Of a stretch of DNA of 64,000 nucleotides, positions 8,673 to 16,824 are shown in pieces. The stretch spans positions 62,001 to 126,000 of the forward strand of contig JAXLZA010000003.1 in NCBI GenBank assembly GCA_046351135.1. Direction: 5' to 3'. The first letter of the stretch is position 1, and each line of letters starts with the position of its first letter. The notes beneath the pieces were generated by a model, which had not been told where the DNA came from, did no database searches, and saw only the letters and a list, made by a program, of their open reading frames with translations. The position numbers and the translations under genes are program-made. Source of the stretch: UBA4427 sp046351135. GTDB taxonomy: Bacteria > Myxococcota_A > UBA9160 > UBA4427.

Positions 8673-8687
8673 CCGGATTCGGACCGG
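8673..8687 (-). repeat. 15-bp intergenic repeat (copy 1)
   Basis: On the minus strand this reads CCGGTCCGAATCCGG, identical to 41451-41465 on the plus strand. Each copy lies in an intergenic stretch upstream of a gene in the same orientation. It could be a short regulatory or dispersed element, or chance in GC-rich DNA. Confidence 0.3.
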
Positions 8688-8698
8688 CCCGCGCCGGA

Positions 8699-9724
8699 TC
8701 AGGCCGAGAAGAGCCCGGCGTAGCCTTCGGGATCCTCGAGGATCCGGCCCGCGCCCATCACGACGGTGTTCGTGCCGTCGTCGGCCCGGACCGCGACGAG
8801 GCCCGTCGCCTCACGCAGCCGCAGATCGAGCTGGCCGAGGAGCGAGCCACCCCCGATCAGGACGAGCCCCTGGGAGAAGATGTCGCTCGCGACCTCGGGC
8901 GGGGTGTTCTCGAGCAGCTCGCAGACGACGCCGACGATCTCGGACACCGACTCCTCGAGCGCCTCGCGCGTCTCCTCCGACCCGATCTCGACCGCCTTCG
9001 GCACGCCGGAGATCAGGTCCCGCCCCCGGATCTCGAGCCTGCGCGTCAGGTCCGAGGGATAGGCGCTGCCGAGGATCAGCTTCAGCCGCTCCGCGGTCTC
9101 GTCGCCGATCAGCAGATTGAACTTGCGCCGCACGAAGTTGACGAGGGCGTCGTTCAGGCTCGAGCTCCCGACCCGCAGCGTCCGCGAGGTCACGACGCCC
9201 GAGATCGAGACGACCGCGGCCTCGGTCGTGCCGCCGCCGATGTCGAGGAGGAAATGGCCCTGCGGACGATCCTCCGAGAGCCCGAGGCCGATCGCCGCCG
9301 CGACGACCTTCGGCACCATGCGGACCTCGCGCGCACCGAGCTGCTTGCCGCATTCCTGAACCGCTCGCCGCTCGACCGAGGACAGGTCGAGGGGCACCGG
9401 GATCGTGAGCCGCGGCCGCCGCAGCCGGCCGAGGAAGCCGGTCTCGTGGGCCAGATGGCGGAGCATCGCCTCCATGCAGTCGAGGTCCGCGATCGCGCCG
9501 CCGCGCACCGGCCGCACGACCGCGACCTCCTGGGGCGTGCGCCCGATCATGTGGGCCGCCTCGACGCCGACCGAGAGCACCTCGCCGCAATTCGGACCGC
9601 TCTTGCGCGCCGCCACGACGTTCGGCTCCACCGCGACGAGACCCTTGCCCCGCACGTAGACGCGCACGGTCGAGCAGCCGAGATCGACGGCGACATCCTG
9701 CGTGAAGACATCCGAAAAGGGCAT
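8699..9724 (-). CDS. MreB-like bacterial actin
   Basis: The 341-residue product has the actin/HSP70 ATPase signatures in MreB order: phosphate-1 VDLGCSTVRVYVRGKG at the N-terminus, the GRTPQEVAVVRPVRGGAIAD region, phosphate-2 LDIGGGTTEAAVVS, and the adenosine motif IGGGSLLGQ near the C-terminus. MreB filaments guide cell-wall elongation at the inner membrane. Here DLGT is DLGC and the following segment differs from canonical MreB, and mreC/mreD are not adjacent, so it may be a paralogue rather than the housekeeping copy. ATG at 9724 is favoured by GGAGG about 7 bases upstream, over an in-frame start at 9739. Confidence 0.85.
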   Translation of the reverse strand: MPFSDVFTQDVAVDLGCSTVRVYVRGKGLVAVEPNVVAARKSGPNCGEVLSVGVEAAHMIGRTPQEVAVVRPVRGGAIADLDCMEAMLRHLAHETGFLGRLRRPRLTIPVPLDLSSVERRAVQECGKQLGAREVRMVPKVVAAAIGLGLSEDRPQGHFLLDIGGGTTEAAVVSISGVVTSRTLRVGSSSLNDALVNFVRRKFNLLIGDETAERLKLILGSAYPSDLTRRLEIRGRDLISGVPKAVEIGSEETREALEESVSEIVGVVCELLENTPPEVASDIFSQGLVLIGGGSLLGQLDLRLREATGLVAVRADDGTNTVVMGAGRILEDPEGYAGLFSA

Positions 9725-9921
9725 TGCCGACCTCCGCACGAATCGAGCGCAGCGCCTGCGCCTTCGTTCGCGTCTGACGTTGAGTGGCCGGCCGGACCCC
9801 GCATGTGTCAGGGAACGAGGCCGCGCCGACGAGCCGTCGGATCACGACACGGAAGTGTGCGCGTAGCGCGGCGGCAGCGGATCGGAAGCGGGCGTGCAAG
9901 AGCGGGCGCGGCGGGTCGGTG

Positions 9922-10815
9922 CTAGTCGGAAAGCGCTCCGGAGCGCACGAGCGTCCCCCCCATCCGACCCTCGACGTCGACCCACAGGCAGGGCAGTCCG
10001 AGCCCCTCGAGCCAGGCCGGGCCCGCCTCGCCGCGCAGCATCGCGATGGTCGAGGCGCTGCCGGCGAGGACGCAGAGCGGTGCGACGACGCTCGCGGAGG
10101 CCATGAAGCGCACCGGCCAGCCGGTGCGGGGGTCGAGGACGTGGCCGTAGCGCACGCCGTCGAGCTCGATGCAGCGCTCGTAGTCGCCGCTCGTCGACAG
10201 GCCGCCTTCGCGGAGCGGAACGTTCAGCAGGAGCGCCCCCGCCCGACGCGGATGCCGGATCCCGATCCGCCAGGGTCCACCATCGGCCCGCGGCCCGGCG
10301 ACGCGCACGTCGCCGCCGAGGTTCACGAGCGCGTGCGGCAGACCGGCGGCCTGGAGCCCCCCCGCCACCCGGTCGGCGGCGTACTCCTTCACGATGCCCC
10401 CGAAGTCGAGCTCGAGCCCCGGGATCGGGAACTCGAGCACGGGGGAGCGCCAGCGGAGCTTGTCGAAGCCGACGTGGGGCAGCAGCGCCTCGATCGCCCC
10501 CGCCTCGGGCAGGCGCCCTTCGCCGAAGCGCCACGCCCGCCGCAGGATGCCCGACGTGACGTCGAAGAGGCCGTCGCTCCGGGCATGACAGGTCGCCGCG
10601 TAGTCGAGCAGGCTCGCCGTCTCGGGATCGACCTCGAGGGCGCCGCCCGTCGCCGCGACGCGATTGATCCGCGAGAGCAGGCTGTCGTCGCGATAGCGCG
10701 AATAACGGGCCTCGAGTCGCTCGACCTCGGCGACGGCCCCGGCGAGGCCGCGCGCGACCGCCTCCGCCCCGACCGCATCCGCGCCATCGATCCGGATCTC
10801 GCAGGGCGAGCCCAT
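9922..10815 (-). CDS. apbE: FAD:protein FMN transferase ApbE
   Basis: The 297-residue product matches ApbE throughout: MGSPCEIRI at the start, an Asp/Glu-rich Mg-binding region, LELDFGGIVKEYAADR, LVNLGGDVRVAG, and the C-terminal YGHVLDPRTGWPV followed by VVAPLCVLAGSASTIAM. ApbE uses FAD and Mg2+ to attach FMN covalently to Thr or Ser in D-x-x-S/T-G-A-T-type motifs of extracytoplasmic proteins. The start is uncertain: ATG at 10815 is the first good codon, but the frame is open up to the DUF3570 stop (10911) with no other ATG/GTG, so a CTG start overlapping that stop is possible. No signal peptide is visible from 10815. It is the last gene of the TlpA-DUF4266-DUF3570-ApbE operon, and DUF3570 carries two such target motifs. 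Confidence 0.9.
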   Translation of the reverse strand: MGSPCEIRIDGADAVGAEAVARGLAGAVAEVERLEARYSRYRDDSLLSRINRVAATGGALEVDPETASLLDYAATCHARSDGLFDVTSGILRRAWRFGEGRLPEAGAIEALLPHVGFDKLRWRSPVLEFPIPGLELDFGGIVKEYAADRVAGGLQAAGLPHALVNLGGDVRVAGPRADGGPWRIGIRHPRRAGALLLNVPLREGGLSTSGDYERCIELDGVRYGHVLDPRTGWPVRFMASASVVAPLCVLAGSASTIAMLRGEAGPAWLEGLGLPCLWVDVEGRMGGTLVRSGALSD

Positions 10816-10910
10816 CGCGCGAAAGCGGTGGACGAAGGCCCGGGCGGATGCCCCGGGCGGATCGGACGGCCCCGACGGGCCGGGCGGGACGGGCTGCGGC
10901 GAAGCGGGCT

Positions 10911-13679
10911 TCAGAAGACCATCCCCCAGGTCGCAGCGAGGGTGCCGGTGCGCTCGAGCTGATAGCCCCCCCAGTCCTGGGCGACGGGCTGGAGCCATTC
11001 GAGGGAGAGCTGCATGCCCTCGAAGGCGCCGCGGGGAACCGTGGCCGAGAGTCCGAAGCCGACGTCGAAGAGCTCGCCCCCGGAGTTCGAGGGCAGATCC
11101 CCGGGCGTGCGGATCTCGGTCGGACGATCGTAGCGGCCGTGGATGCGACCCTGATGGGTGTAGAGGAAGCGGAGGGTTCCGCCGAGCCAGTCGGTGAGCC
11201 GGACGCCGCCCCAGGCCGTGAGCTGCGCCTCGTGGCCGAGCGCGTAGCCCGTGCGTCCCTCCTCTTCCATGCGGATCGTCGCCCCCGCCTGGGCCCCGAA
11301 GCGCAGGCGGCCGCGCTCGCCTTGATAGGTGAGCGCCGGGAGGAAGTCCCAGGTCCCGCTGCCGAGCTGCATGTCGTAGTGGATGAAGCCGCGCTCGCTC
11401 TGGTGGTCGCGGCGGAAGCGCTGGCTCGTGTCCCCCGTCGGCGCGCTCACGACGAGGGCGAGATTCGCCTGGTGGTGGGCGCGCTGGACGAGGCCGAGGA
11501 TCGGGCCGAAGCGCGTGTCGCCGACGCCGCCGGTCGCGTGATGGTCGTGGCTCGAGTGGACGTCCGGCGGGACGCCGTCGAGGGCGCGAAGCCGCATCTG
11601 CTGATCGACGTAGCTCGGCATCAGCATCAGCGTGAGCCAGCGGGTCGGTGCGACCATCAGGTCGAGCATGTGCATCTGGTGCACCATCGACTCGGCGGCC
11701 GCGGTGCACCCGTCGGCGCCGCAGGCCTCGGAGGCGATCTCGCCGTCGGAGGGCGTCCGCGAGGGCGTCACGATGTTGCCGTCCCGGCGCATGTAGGTCG
11801 TGCGGTAGCCGATCATGAAGTCGCCGGCGCGCGGCAGGGCGTGGGCGAACATCACGCCGGCCGGAGCGCCGCCCGAGGCGTGGGCGTGCAGACCGTCGAC
11901 GCCGGCCGGCCCGCCCCGCCCGTCGTGCGCGCCGCCCGCATGCGCCCCACCAGCGTGCCCGTCGCCACCGCGCCCCTCGCCAGACGCACCGCGCTCCCCG
12001 TCCGCGAGCACGAGCTCGCGATCCGACTCGCGCGCGAGGGCGAGAGTCGCGAGGTCGATGCGCAGGGAGGCGTTCACGAGCCACGCGTCGTAGCGCGTGA
12101 AGCCCGCCTCGCCCCCGCCGCCGGCGCGCAGGCTCCCGGCATAGCGCGAGTACTCGAAGCCGAGATCCAGCAGGAAGCCGCGAAAGAGGCGCTTCTGCAG
12201 GGCGATCCCGCCCGTCAGGACGCCGAAGGCGGAGAGGCGGTGGTCCCCGGAGTAGTCGCCGGGCAGCAGCCGGGGATCGAAGGGCGTCGAGGAGAGAACG
12301 TTGCCGTCGGGATCCGAGACGATCGTCTGATAGGCCTGCTGAGACACGAGGAAGGGCTGGTAGAAGTCCGCGGCGCCCTGGCTCGTGTAGCGGAACCGGG
12401 GCGTCACGAGCCAGGTCGTGCCGAACTGCTGGCGCCACTGGGCCTCGAGCGTATGGGCGTCGATGCCCCAGTCGTCGTGGGCGAGCGCATAACGCAGGCT
12501 GAGGGCGCCGCGGATCGCGGTCACGTCCTGGAGCAGCTGCGTGGTCCAGATCAGCTGGTTGCGCTCGCCGGGGCGGCGCTCGAGCAGGGCGTGGACGTTG
12601 GCGTAGTAGCCGCCCGGCGGCGCCAGGAACTGCTGCGCGGGGTCGATGAAGGCGACCTCGACGACCTTGTAGGGATTCGCGAGGTAGCCCTCGCTCCTCT
12701 TGTACTGCAGCGAGGTCGAGAGGCGCGTCGTCGGCGTCAGGATCTGACGGAGCCCGGCGTCGAGCGTGAGGTCCGTGCGCTCGTCCCGCAGCACCGGGCT
12801 CCCCGAGCGTCGATTGTGGACCTCGCCCGCGTAGCTCGAGACGTCGATGTAGGGCACCGCGTCGTGGTCGAGATGCGCGTCGATCGCGCTGCGCGAGAGC
12901 GTCGAGCCGAGCTCGAGGCGGGTCCGCTTGCGCGCGAGATCGATCCCGCCCTCGAGGCGCGCGAAGCCCGAGACGTAATCGGGCTCGACCGAGATTCCGC
13001 CCGTCGCACCGAGGGTCGCATCGTCCCACTCGTAGTCGAGCCCGAAGTCGACCTCCTTGCGCGTCTCGGGCGAGGCCGACGACAGCGTGTGGACGAGCCC
13101 CGGATCGGCTCGACCGGTGAGCGTCCCGAAGAGGTCCGACTCGAGGACCCGGAGATCGCCGTCGAGCGACAGGTCGCCGACGAGATAGGGCGTCGCGCCC
13201 GAGACGCCGTCCGGCGCGCTCGCGCGATTGCCGAAGAGCGATTGCGGTGCGCTCGCGATCGGCGTCGCGCCGGACCAGGTGTCCTGGAAGTAGTCGAGGG
13301 AGACGGTCCAGCGATCGAGGAGACCGACGGTGGCGCCGAGGTTCAGATAGTCGACGTCGATCGGATCGAAGCGGCTCTTCACCCCGGGCAGGCGCCGATC
13401 GTCCTCCTCGTAGCGGCCGTACTGCAGGCGGAGCTCGTCGCGCGGGGCCGCCCCGGCCGGGGCGGGCGCGAGCGGTGCGAGGGAGGCGGCGAGCCCGGGG
13501 AGCGCGAGCGCGGCGGCCGTCAGCGCCTCGAGGCAGGCATTCGATGGGCCGCGCGGCGCGGCCGGGCGTGTCGCGACGGCGCGGCGCGGGCCGCGGGCCG
13601 CCCGCCGGCGCCGCCCCCGCCGCTCCGCCGGGCGGCCGAGCGCGCGCAGCCAGGCGAGCAGCCGCCTAGTAGCAACCAC
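10911..13679 (-). CDS. DUF3570 outer-membrane beta-barrel fused to a second His/Met-rich barrel domain
   Basis: The 922-residue product has a basic N-terminus and a hydrophobic export segment (about 50-78). A DUF3570-type beta-barrel follows (about 82-540), then a Gly/His-rich linker and a second barrel-like domain with Met/His-rich segments (MVHQMHMLDLMV, HSSHDHH) that ends in Phe. Two exact D-x-x-S-G-A-T motifs occur at residues 133-139 (DTWSGAT) and 157-163 (DGVSGAT), matching ApbE flavinylation sites. DUF3570 proteins are usually about half this length, so the C-terminal part is an added domain resembling metal- or phenol-locus 'transporter' barrels. The GTG start at 13679 overlaps the DUF4266 stop (13666-13668). 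ApbE follows directly. Outer-membrane location and covalent FMN are inferences. Confidence 0.8.
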   Translation of the reverse strand: MVATRRLLAWLRALGRPAERRGRRRRAARGPRRAVATRPAAPRGPSNACLEALTAAALALPGLAASLAPLAPAPAGAAPRDELRLQYGRYEEDDRRLPGVKSRFDPIDVDYLNLGATVGLLDRWTVSLDYFQDTWSGATPIASAPQSLFGNRASAPDGVSGATPYLVGDLSLDGDLRVLESDLFGTLTGRADPGLVHTLSSASPETRKEVDFGLDYEWDDATLGATGGISVEPDYVSGFARLEGGIDLARKRTRLELGSTLSRSAIDAHLDHDAVPYIDVSSYAGEVHNRRSGSPVLRDERTDLTLDAGLRQILTPTTRLSTSLQYKRSEGYLANPYKVVEVAFIDPAQQFLAPPGGYYANVHALLERRPGERNQLIWTTQLLQDVTAIRGALSLRYALAHDDWGIDAHTLEAQWRQQFGTTWLVTPRFRYTSQGAADFYQPFLVSQQAYQTIVSDPDGNVLSSTPFDPRLLPGDYSGDHRLSAFGVLTGGIALQKRLFRGFLLDLGFEYSRYAGSLRAGGGGEAGFTRYDAWLVNASLRIDLATLALARESDRELVLADGERGASGEGRGGDGHAGGAHAGGAHDGRGGPAGVDGLHAHASGGAPAGVMFAHALPRAGDFMIGYRTTYMRRDGNIVTPSRTPSDGEIASEACGADGCTAAAESMVHQMHMLDLMVAPTRWLTLMLMPSYVDQQMRLRALDGVPPDVHSSHDHHATGGVGDTRFGPILGLVQRAHHQANLALVVSAPTGDTSQRFRRDHQSERGFIHYDMQLGSGTWDFLPALTYQGERGRLRFGAQAGATIRMEEEGRTGYALGHEAQLTAWGGVRLTDWLGGTLRFLYTHQGRIHGRYDRPTEIRTPGDLPSNSGGELFDVGFGLSATVPRGAFEGMQLSLEWLQPVAQDWGGYQLERTGTLAATWGMVF

Positions 13680-13941
13680 AGCCCCCTCCGCTCGAGCCGT
13701 TCCCGGGCGCCGCGGCCTCGCGGCTCTGGCGGACGTGGTCGACGAAGCCGGCGTGGGGCGCGTGCGGCTCGTCCTGCATGCGCGGCGCCGCCAGGGCACC
13801 GCGCTCCCACGGCTCGACGGTGCGACAGCCACTAGCGAGGAGCGCGAGCGCAGCGAACACGGCGAGCCGCGTCGGAGCGAGTCGGGCGGCGGACGACCGC
13901 CTGCGCGGGGCAGATGAAGGGGAAAGCGGAGATCGCATCAT
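13666..13941 (-). CDS. DUF4266 small lipoprotein
   Basis: The 91-residue product has a basic N-region, a hydrophobic stretch and the lipobox LLASGC (lipid Cys near residue 39). The short mature part begins CRTVEPWERGALA and ends in a Gly/Cys motif, GGGCGCY. This arrangement (TVxPWERGxLA after the lipid Cys and a terminal GGGCGC) is the DUF4266 family signature. It lies between TlpA and DUF3570, whose GTG start overlaps its final codons by 14 bp, so the two are almost certainly cotranslated. The terminal Cys pair could bind metal or be a thioredoxin substrate; that is inference. Confidence 0.85.
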   Translation of the reverse strand: MMRSPLSPSSAPRRRSSAARLAPTRLAVFAALALLASGCRTVEPWERGALAAPRMQDEPHAPHAGFVDHVRQSREAAAPGNGSSGGGCGCY

Positions 13942-13975
13942 GCTCGATCCCTCTGCGGGCCCATCGCGGCTCCGC

Positions 13976-14674
13976 TCACCGCGGCGCGGCGGCGGCGTTC
14001 TCGCGCGACGCGTCTGCGCGGGGAGCGGTGCCGCGATCGGTGCGGCGAGGGTCGCCGTCCACCGCGGCGGGCCCCGACGCCACCGCCGGCAGCGCCGCGG
14101 GTGCGCCCTCGAGCAGGGCCTCGATGCGATCGCGCAGCGCCCGGGCGTCGCCGGCGCGGAAGCCGCGCGTCACGGCCTGGACGCGCCCGGACGCGTCGAC
14201 GAGGAAGGCCTGGGGCATCCCGACGAGCCCGAAGCCCCGCGGACAGCGGCCCGTCTCGTCGCGGGCGAGCTCGAATTCGACGCGTCGACCGGCGAGGAAG
14301 GCCTGGGCGTCGCGCAGATCGGCGTCGAGGTTGACGGCGACGACGTCGAGCCCGGCCGCGTGATAGTCGCGGGCGAGGGCGTTCAGATAAGAGAAGCCGT
14401 GCTCGCAGGTCGGGCACCACGACGCCCAGAAGTCGACGAGCGTGATGCGCCCCTCGAAGGAGCGGACGAAGGACGCCGGTCGCACCGCCGGCGCAGCCGC
14501 CTCCGCGACGAGCGGCGTCAGCTCGCAGGCGGGCGCGCGCAGGCCGAGGGCCGCCTCTCCGGCGACGGCGGCGGGCGCGAGGGTGGCGAGGGTGGAGAGG
14601 GCGACGAGCAGACCGAGCCCGAGCGGGAGGCCGAGGCCGAGCCGCGCCGACCGGGCCGCACCGCACCCGCTCAT
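13976..14674 (-). CDS. TlpA-family thiol-disulfide oxidoreductase
   Basis: The 232-residue exported thioredoxin-fold protein has an N-terminal signal sequence (RSARLGLGLPLGLGLLVALS), then a TlpA-like core with LVDFWASWCPTC (CxxC active site), DVVAVNLDAD and the cis-Pro segment GLVGMPQAFLVD. It should keep periplasmic thiols reduced, perhaps those of the Cys-ended DUF4266 lipoprotein 34 bp downstream. The start at 14674 gives a normal signal peptide; an ATG at 14710 would add an acidic leader. The C-terminal 40 residues are low-complexity Ala/Arg. It is first gene of the TlpA-DUF4266-DUF3570-ApbE operon and diverges from regB across 156 bp. Confidence 0.87.
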   Translation of the reverse strand: MSGCGAARSARLGLGLPLGLGLLVALSTLATLAPAAVAGEAALGLRAPACELTPLVAEAAAPAVRPASFVRSFEGRITLVDFWASWCPTCEHGFSYLNALARDYHAAGLDVVAVNLDADLRDAQAFLAGRRVEFELARDETGRCPRGFGLVGMPQAFLVDASGRVQAVTRGFRAGDARALRDRIEALLEGAPAALPAVASGPAAVDGDPRRTDRGTAPRADASRENAAAAPR

Positions 14675-14830
14675 TCCGCCCGAGCCCTCATCTCCGAGCA
14701 CCGCCTTCATGGGCCGAGGCAGTAGCACTCCCCAACCCGCGCCCCATGGCCCCGCGACAAATTGACGCACGCGCGCGGCTCCGCCGCGCCCCGAATTGCA
14801 GCCCCGAGCCCCGCCGAGTAGCGTCGGCCG

Positions 14831-16255
14831 ATGCCGTGGGCCGCCCCCGCCGCCACCCCCCTGTCCCTGCCGCTCCCGTCGCCCCGCGCTTCCGAGGCCT
14901 CGGGGATCGCCCCCGCCCGGGCCGAGGCGGTCCTGCGCTGGCTGATCCCCCTGCGCTGGCTCTCGGCCGTCGGGCAGGTCGCCGCGATCGAGGTCGCGCG
15001 GAGCGGCCTCGTGCTGCCCCTGCCCTACGGTCGGCTCTGGCTGGTGCCCCTGGTCGTCGCCGCGACCAACGGCCTGCTCGAAGGGCTGCGTCGACGACGC
15101 CCTGCGCAGGCCGCGCGCCTCGTCGTCCCGACCCTCGTCCTCGACGTCGCGCTCTTCACGCTGCTGCTCGCCTGGAGCGGGGGACCCGACAGCCCGTTCA
15201 GCGCGCTCTACGTCGTCCAGATCGTGCTCGCGACGATGACGGGCCACCGGCGCGCGACCTGGGTCGTGGCCCTCGCCTGCGCCGCCTTCTACGGCCTCGT
15301 CTTCATCCGGTCGACGCCGGCCCATTTCTGGCACGCGCCGCTGCGCCCGGGCTCGTCGATCGGGCTGCACGCGCTCGGCATGTGGATCGCCGTGCTGGTC
15401 GTCGCCGTCGTGATCACCTTCTTCATGACCCGCATCATCGAGACCCTCGCCGAGCGCGAGAGCACGATGCGCGGCCTCTCGGAGGTCGCCGCGCGCAACG
15501 CGCGCCTCGCGTCGCTCACGACGCTCGCCGCCGGCGCGGCCCACGAGCTCGGCTCGCCCCTCGGCACGATCGCCGTGATCGCCCGGGAGCTCGAGCGGGC
15601 GAGCGCCGCGGCGCCGCGCGGTGCGACGCCGGCGGAGGCCGCGGAGTCGTTGCGCACCGGACTCGCCGAGGACGCGAAGCTCCTGCGCGCCGAGGTCGAG
15701 CGCTGTCGCGCGATCCTCGATCGCATGCGCGCCCGCGCCGCCCACGAGCTGCACGCTTCGGAGAGCGTGCTCGTCGCCGCCGAGCTCGAGGCGGTGCTCG
15801 TCGAGGGCCTCGCGGCCGAGGACCGCGCGCGCGTGCGCGTCCGGGCAGCGGCCCCGGCGACCACGCCGATCGGCCCGCGCTTCGACGTCGTCGAGGTGAT
15901 CGGGCCGATCCTGCGCAACGCCCTCGACGCCTCGGCGCCGGGCGAGCCGGTCGAGGTCGAGCTCGCGGTCGCGGGCGGACGGCTGCAGGCGTGCGTGCGC
16001 GATCGCGGGACGGGCATGGACGCGGCGACCCTCGAGCACGTCGGCGAGCCCTTCTTCACCACGCGCGCCCCCGGTCGGGGGACCGGCCTCGGCCTCTTCG
16101 TCGTGAACCTGCATCTCGAGCGGCTCGGGGGCTCGCTGCACTTCGCGTCGACGCCGGGCCAGGGGACCACGGCGACCGTCGAGTGGCCGCTCTCTCCGCT
16201 CGCCCCGACCTCGCTCCCGACGGCCCTGCCCGGAGTCGGCCGTGAAGTCGTCTGA
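14831..16255 (+). CDS. regB: Redox-sensing histidine kinase, RegB/PrrB family
   Basis: The 474-residue membrane kinase has six predicted hydrophobic segments (about 40-200). Between the third and fourth lies GGPDSPF (117-123), which corresponds to the conserved GGxxNPF quinone-sensing heptapeptide of RegB/PrrB. The H-box is LAAGAAHELGSPLGT with His238. VERCRAIL with Cys292 matches the redox-active Cys region of RegB. The C-terminal ATPase has N-box NALDASAPGE and G-boxes DRGTGMD and GRGTGLGL. RegB phosphorylates RegA when the electron-transport chain is reduced. The regA GTG start overlaps its last 14 bp. It is divergent from the TlpA-ApbE operon, a plausible RegA target. Confidence 0.9.
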   Translation: MPWAAPAATPLSLPLPSPRASEASGIAPARAEAVLRWLIPLRWLSAVGQVAAIEVARSGLVLPLPYGRLWLVPLVVAATNGLLEGLRRRRPAQAARLVVPTLVLDVALFTLLLAWSGGPDSPFSALYVVQIVLATMTGHRRATWVVALACAAFYGLVFIRSTPAHFWHAPLRPGSSIGLHALGMWIAVLVVAVVITFFMTRIIETLAERESTMRGLSEVAARNARLASLTTLAAGAAHELGSPLGTIAVIARELERASAAAPRGATPAEAAESLRTGLAEDAKLLRAEVERCRAILDRMRARAAHELHASESVLVAAELEAVLVEGLAAEDRARVRVRAAAPATTPIGPRFDVVEVIGPILRNALDASAPGEPVEVELAVAGGRLQACVRDRGTGMDAATLEHVGEPFFTTRAPGRGTGLGLFVVNLHLERLGGSLHFASTPGQGTTATVEWPLSPLAPTSLPTALPGVGREVV

Positions 16256-16790
16256 CGCGCCCGACCGGATCCTCGTCGTCGACGACGACGACGCCTGGCG
16301 CACGCGCCTCGTCCGTGCCCTGCGCGATCGGGGCTTCGAGGTCGAGGGCGCGGCGAGCGTCGCCGAAGCGAAGACGACGCTCCGCCGCTTCCGCCCCGCG
16401 CGCGCCGTCCTCGACCTGCGCCTCGGCGACGGCTCGGGCATCGACCTCATGAAGGCCCTGCTCGCGATCGATCCGACGCTCGCGTGTCTCGTCCTGACCG
16501 GCTACGGGAGCATCGCCACCGCCGTCGAGGCGGTGCGCCAGGGCGCGATCGACTACCTGACGAAGCCGGTCGACGCCGACGAGATCCTGCTCGCCTTCGA
16601 CGCCCGGGCGCGCGGATCCGCGCCGGCGACCCCGAGCGTGCAGGTCCCGAGCCTCCACCGCGTGGAGTGGGAGCACATCCAGCGCGTGCTCGCCGATTGC
16701 GGGGGCAACGTCTCCGAGGCCGCGCGCCAGCTCGGGATGCACCGCCGGACGCTGCAGCGCAAGCTCGCGACCCGGCCACCGGGGAAGTAG
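16242..16790 (+). CDS. regA: Response regulator RegA/PrrA/ActR family
   Basis: The 182-residue two-domain regulator has a receiver domain with the acidic pocket VVDDDDA, phospho-acceptor Asp58 (VLDLRLGDGSG), Thr86 (LTGYGS) and Lys108 (YLTKPV). A short C-terminal Fis-like helix-turn-helix (GNVSEAARQLGMHRRTLQRK) is the strongly conserved RegA DNA-binding helix. It starts at a GTG at 16242 inside the end of regB, with GGAG 7 bases upstream. RegA controls redox-responsive genes such as respiration and electron-sink functions. Targets here are not known; the divergent TlpA-ApbE operon is the nearest candidate. Confidence 0.92.
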   Translation: MKSSDAPDRILVVDDDDAWRTRLVRALRDRGFEVEGAASVAEAKTTLRRFRPARAVLDLRLGDGSGIDLMKALLAIDPTLACLVLTGYGSIATAVEAVRQGAIDYLTKPVDADEILLAFDARARGSAPATPSVQVPSLHRVEWEHIQRVLADCGGNVSEAARQLGMHRRTLQRKLATRPPGK

Positions 16791-16824
16791 GCGACGGCCG
16801 CGAAGCGCGCCGCGGCCCTTCGAA

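Noticed and set aside
3426..9120. Long plus-strand frames (to 7142 and 5965-9120) over the P-loop, serine hydrolase, Rieske and desaturase genes
   Set aside because: Low-complexity Arg/Pro/Asp translations without motifs; real genes with catalytic signatures occupy the other frames or strand.
9922..13029. Single minus-strand frame that seems to fuse a 700-residue protein to ApbE
   Set aside because: Only the part from about 10913 downward is ApbE; the rest is an out-of-frame shadow of DUF3570, whose own frame has barrel strands and ends in Phe at 10911.
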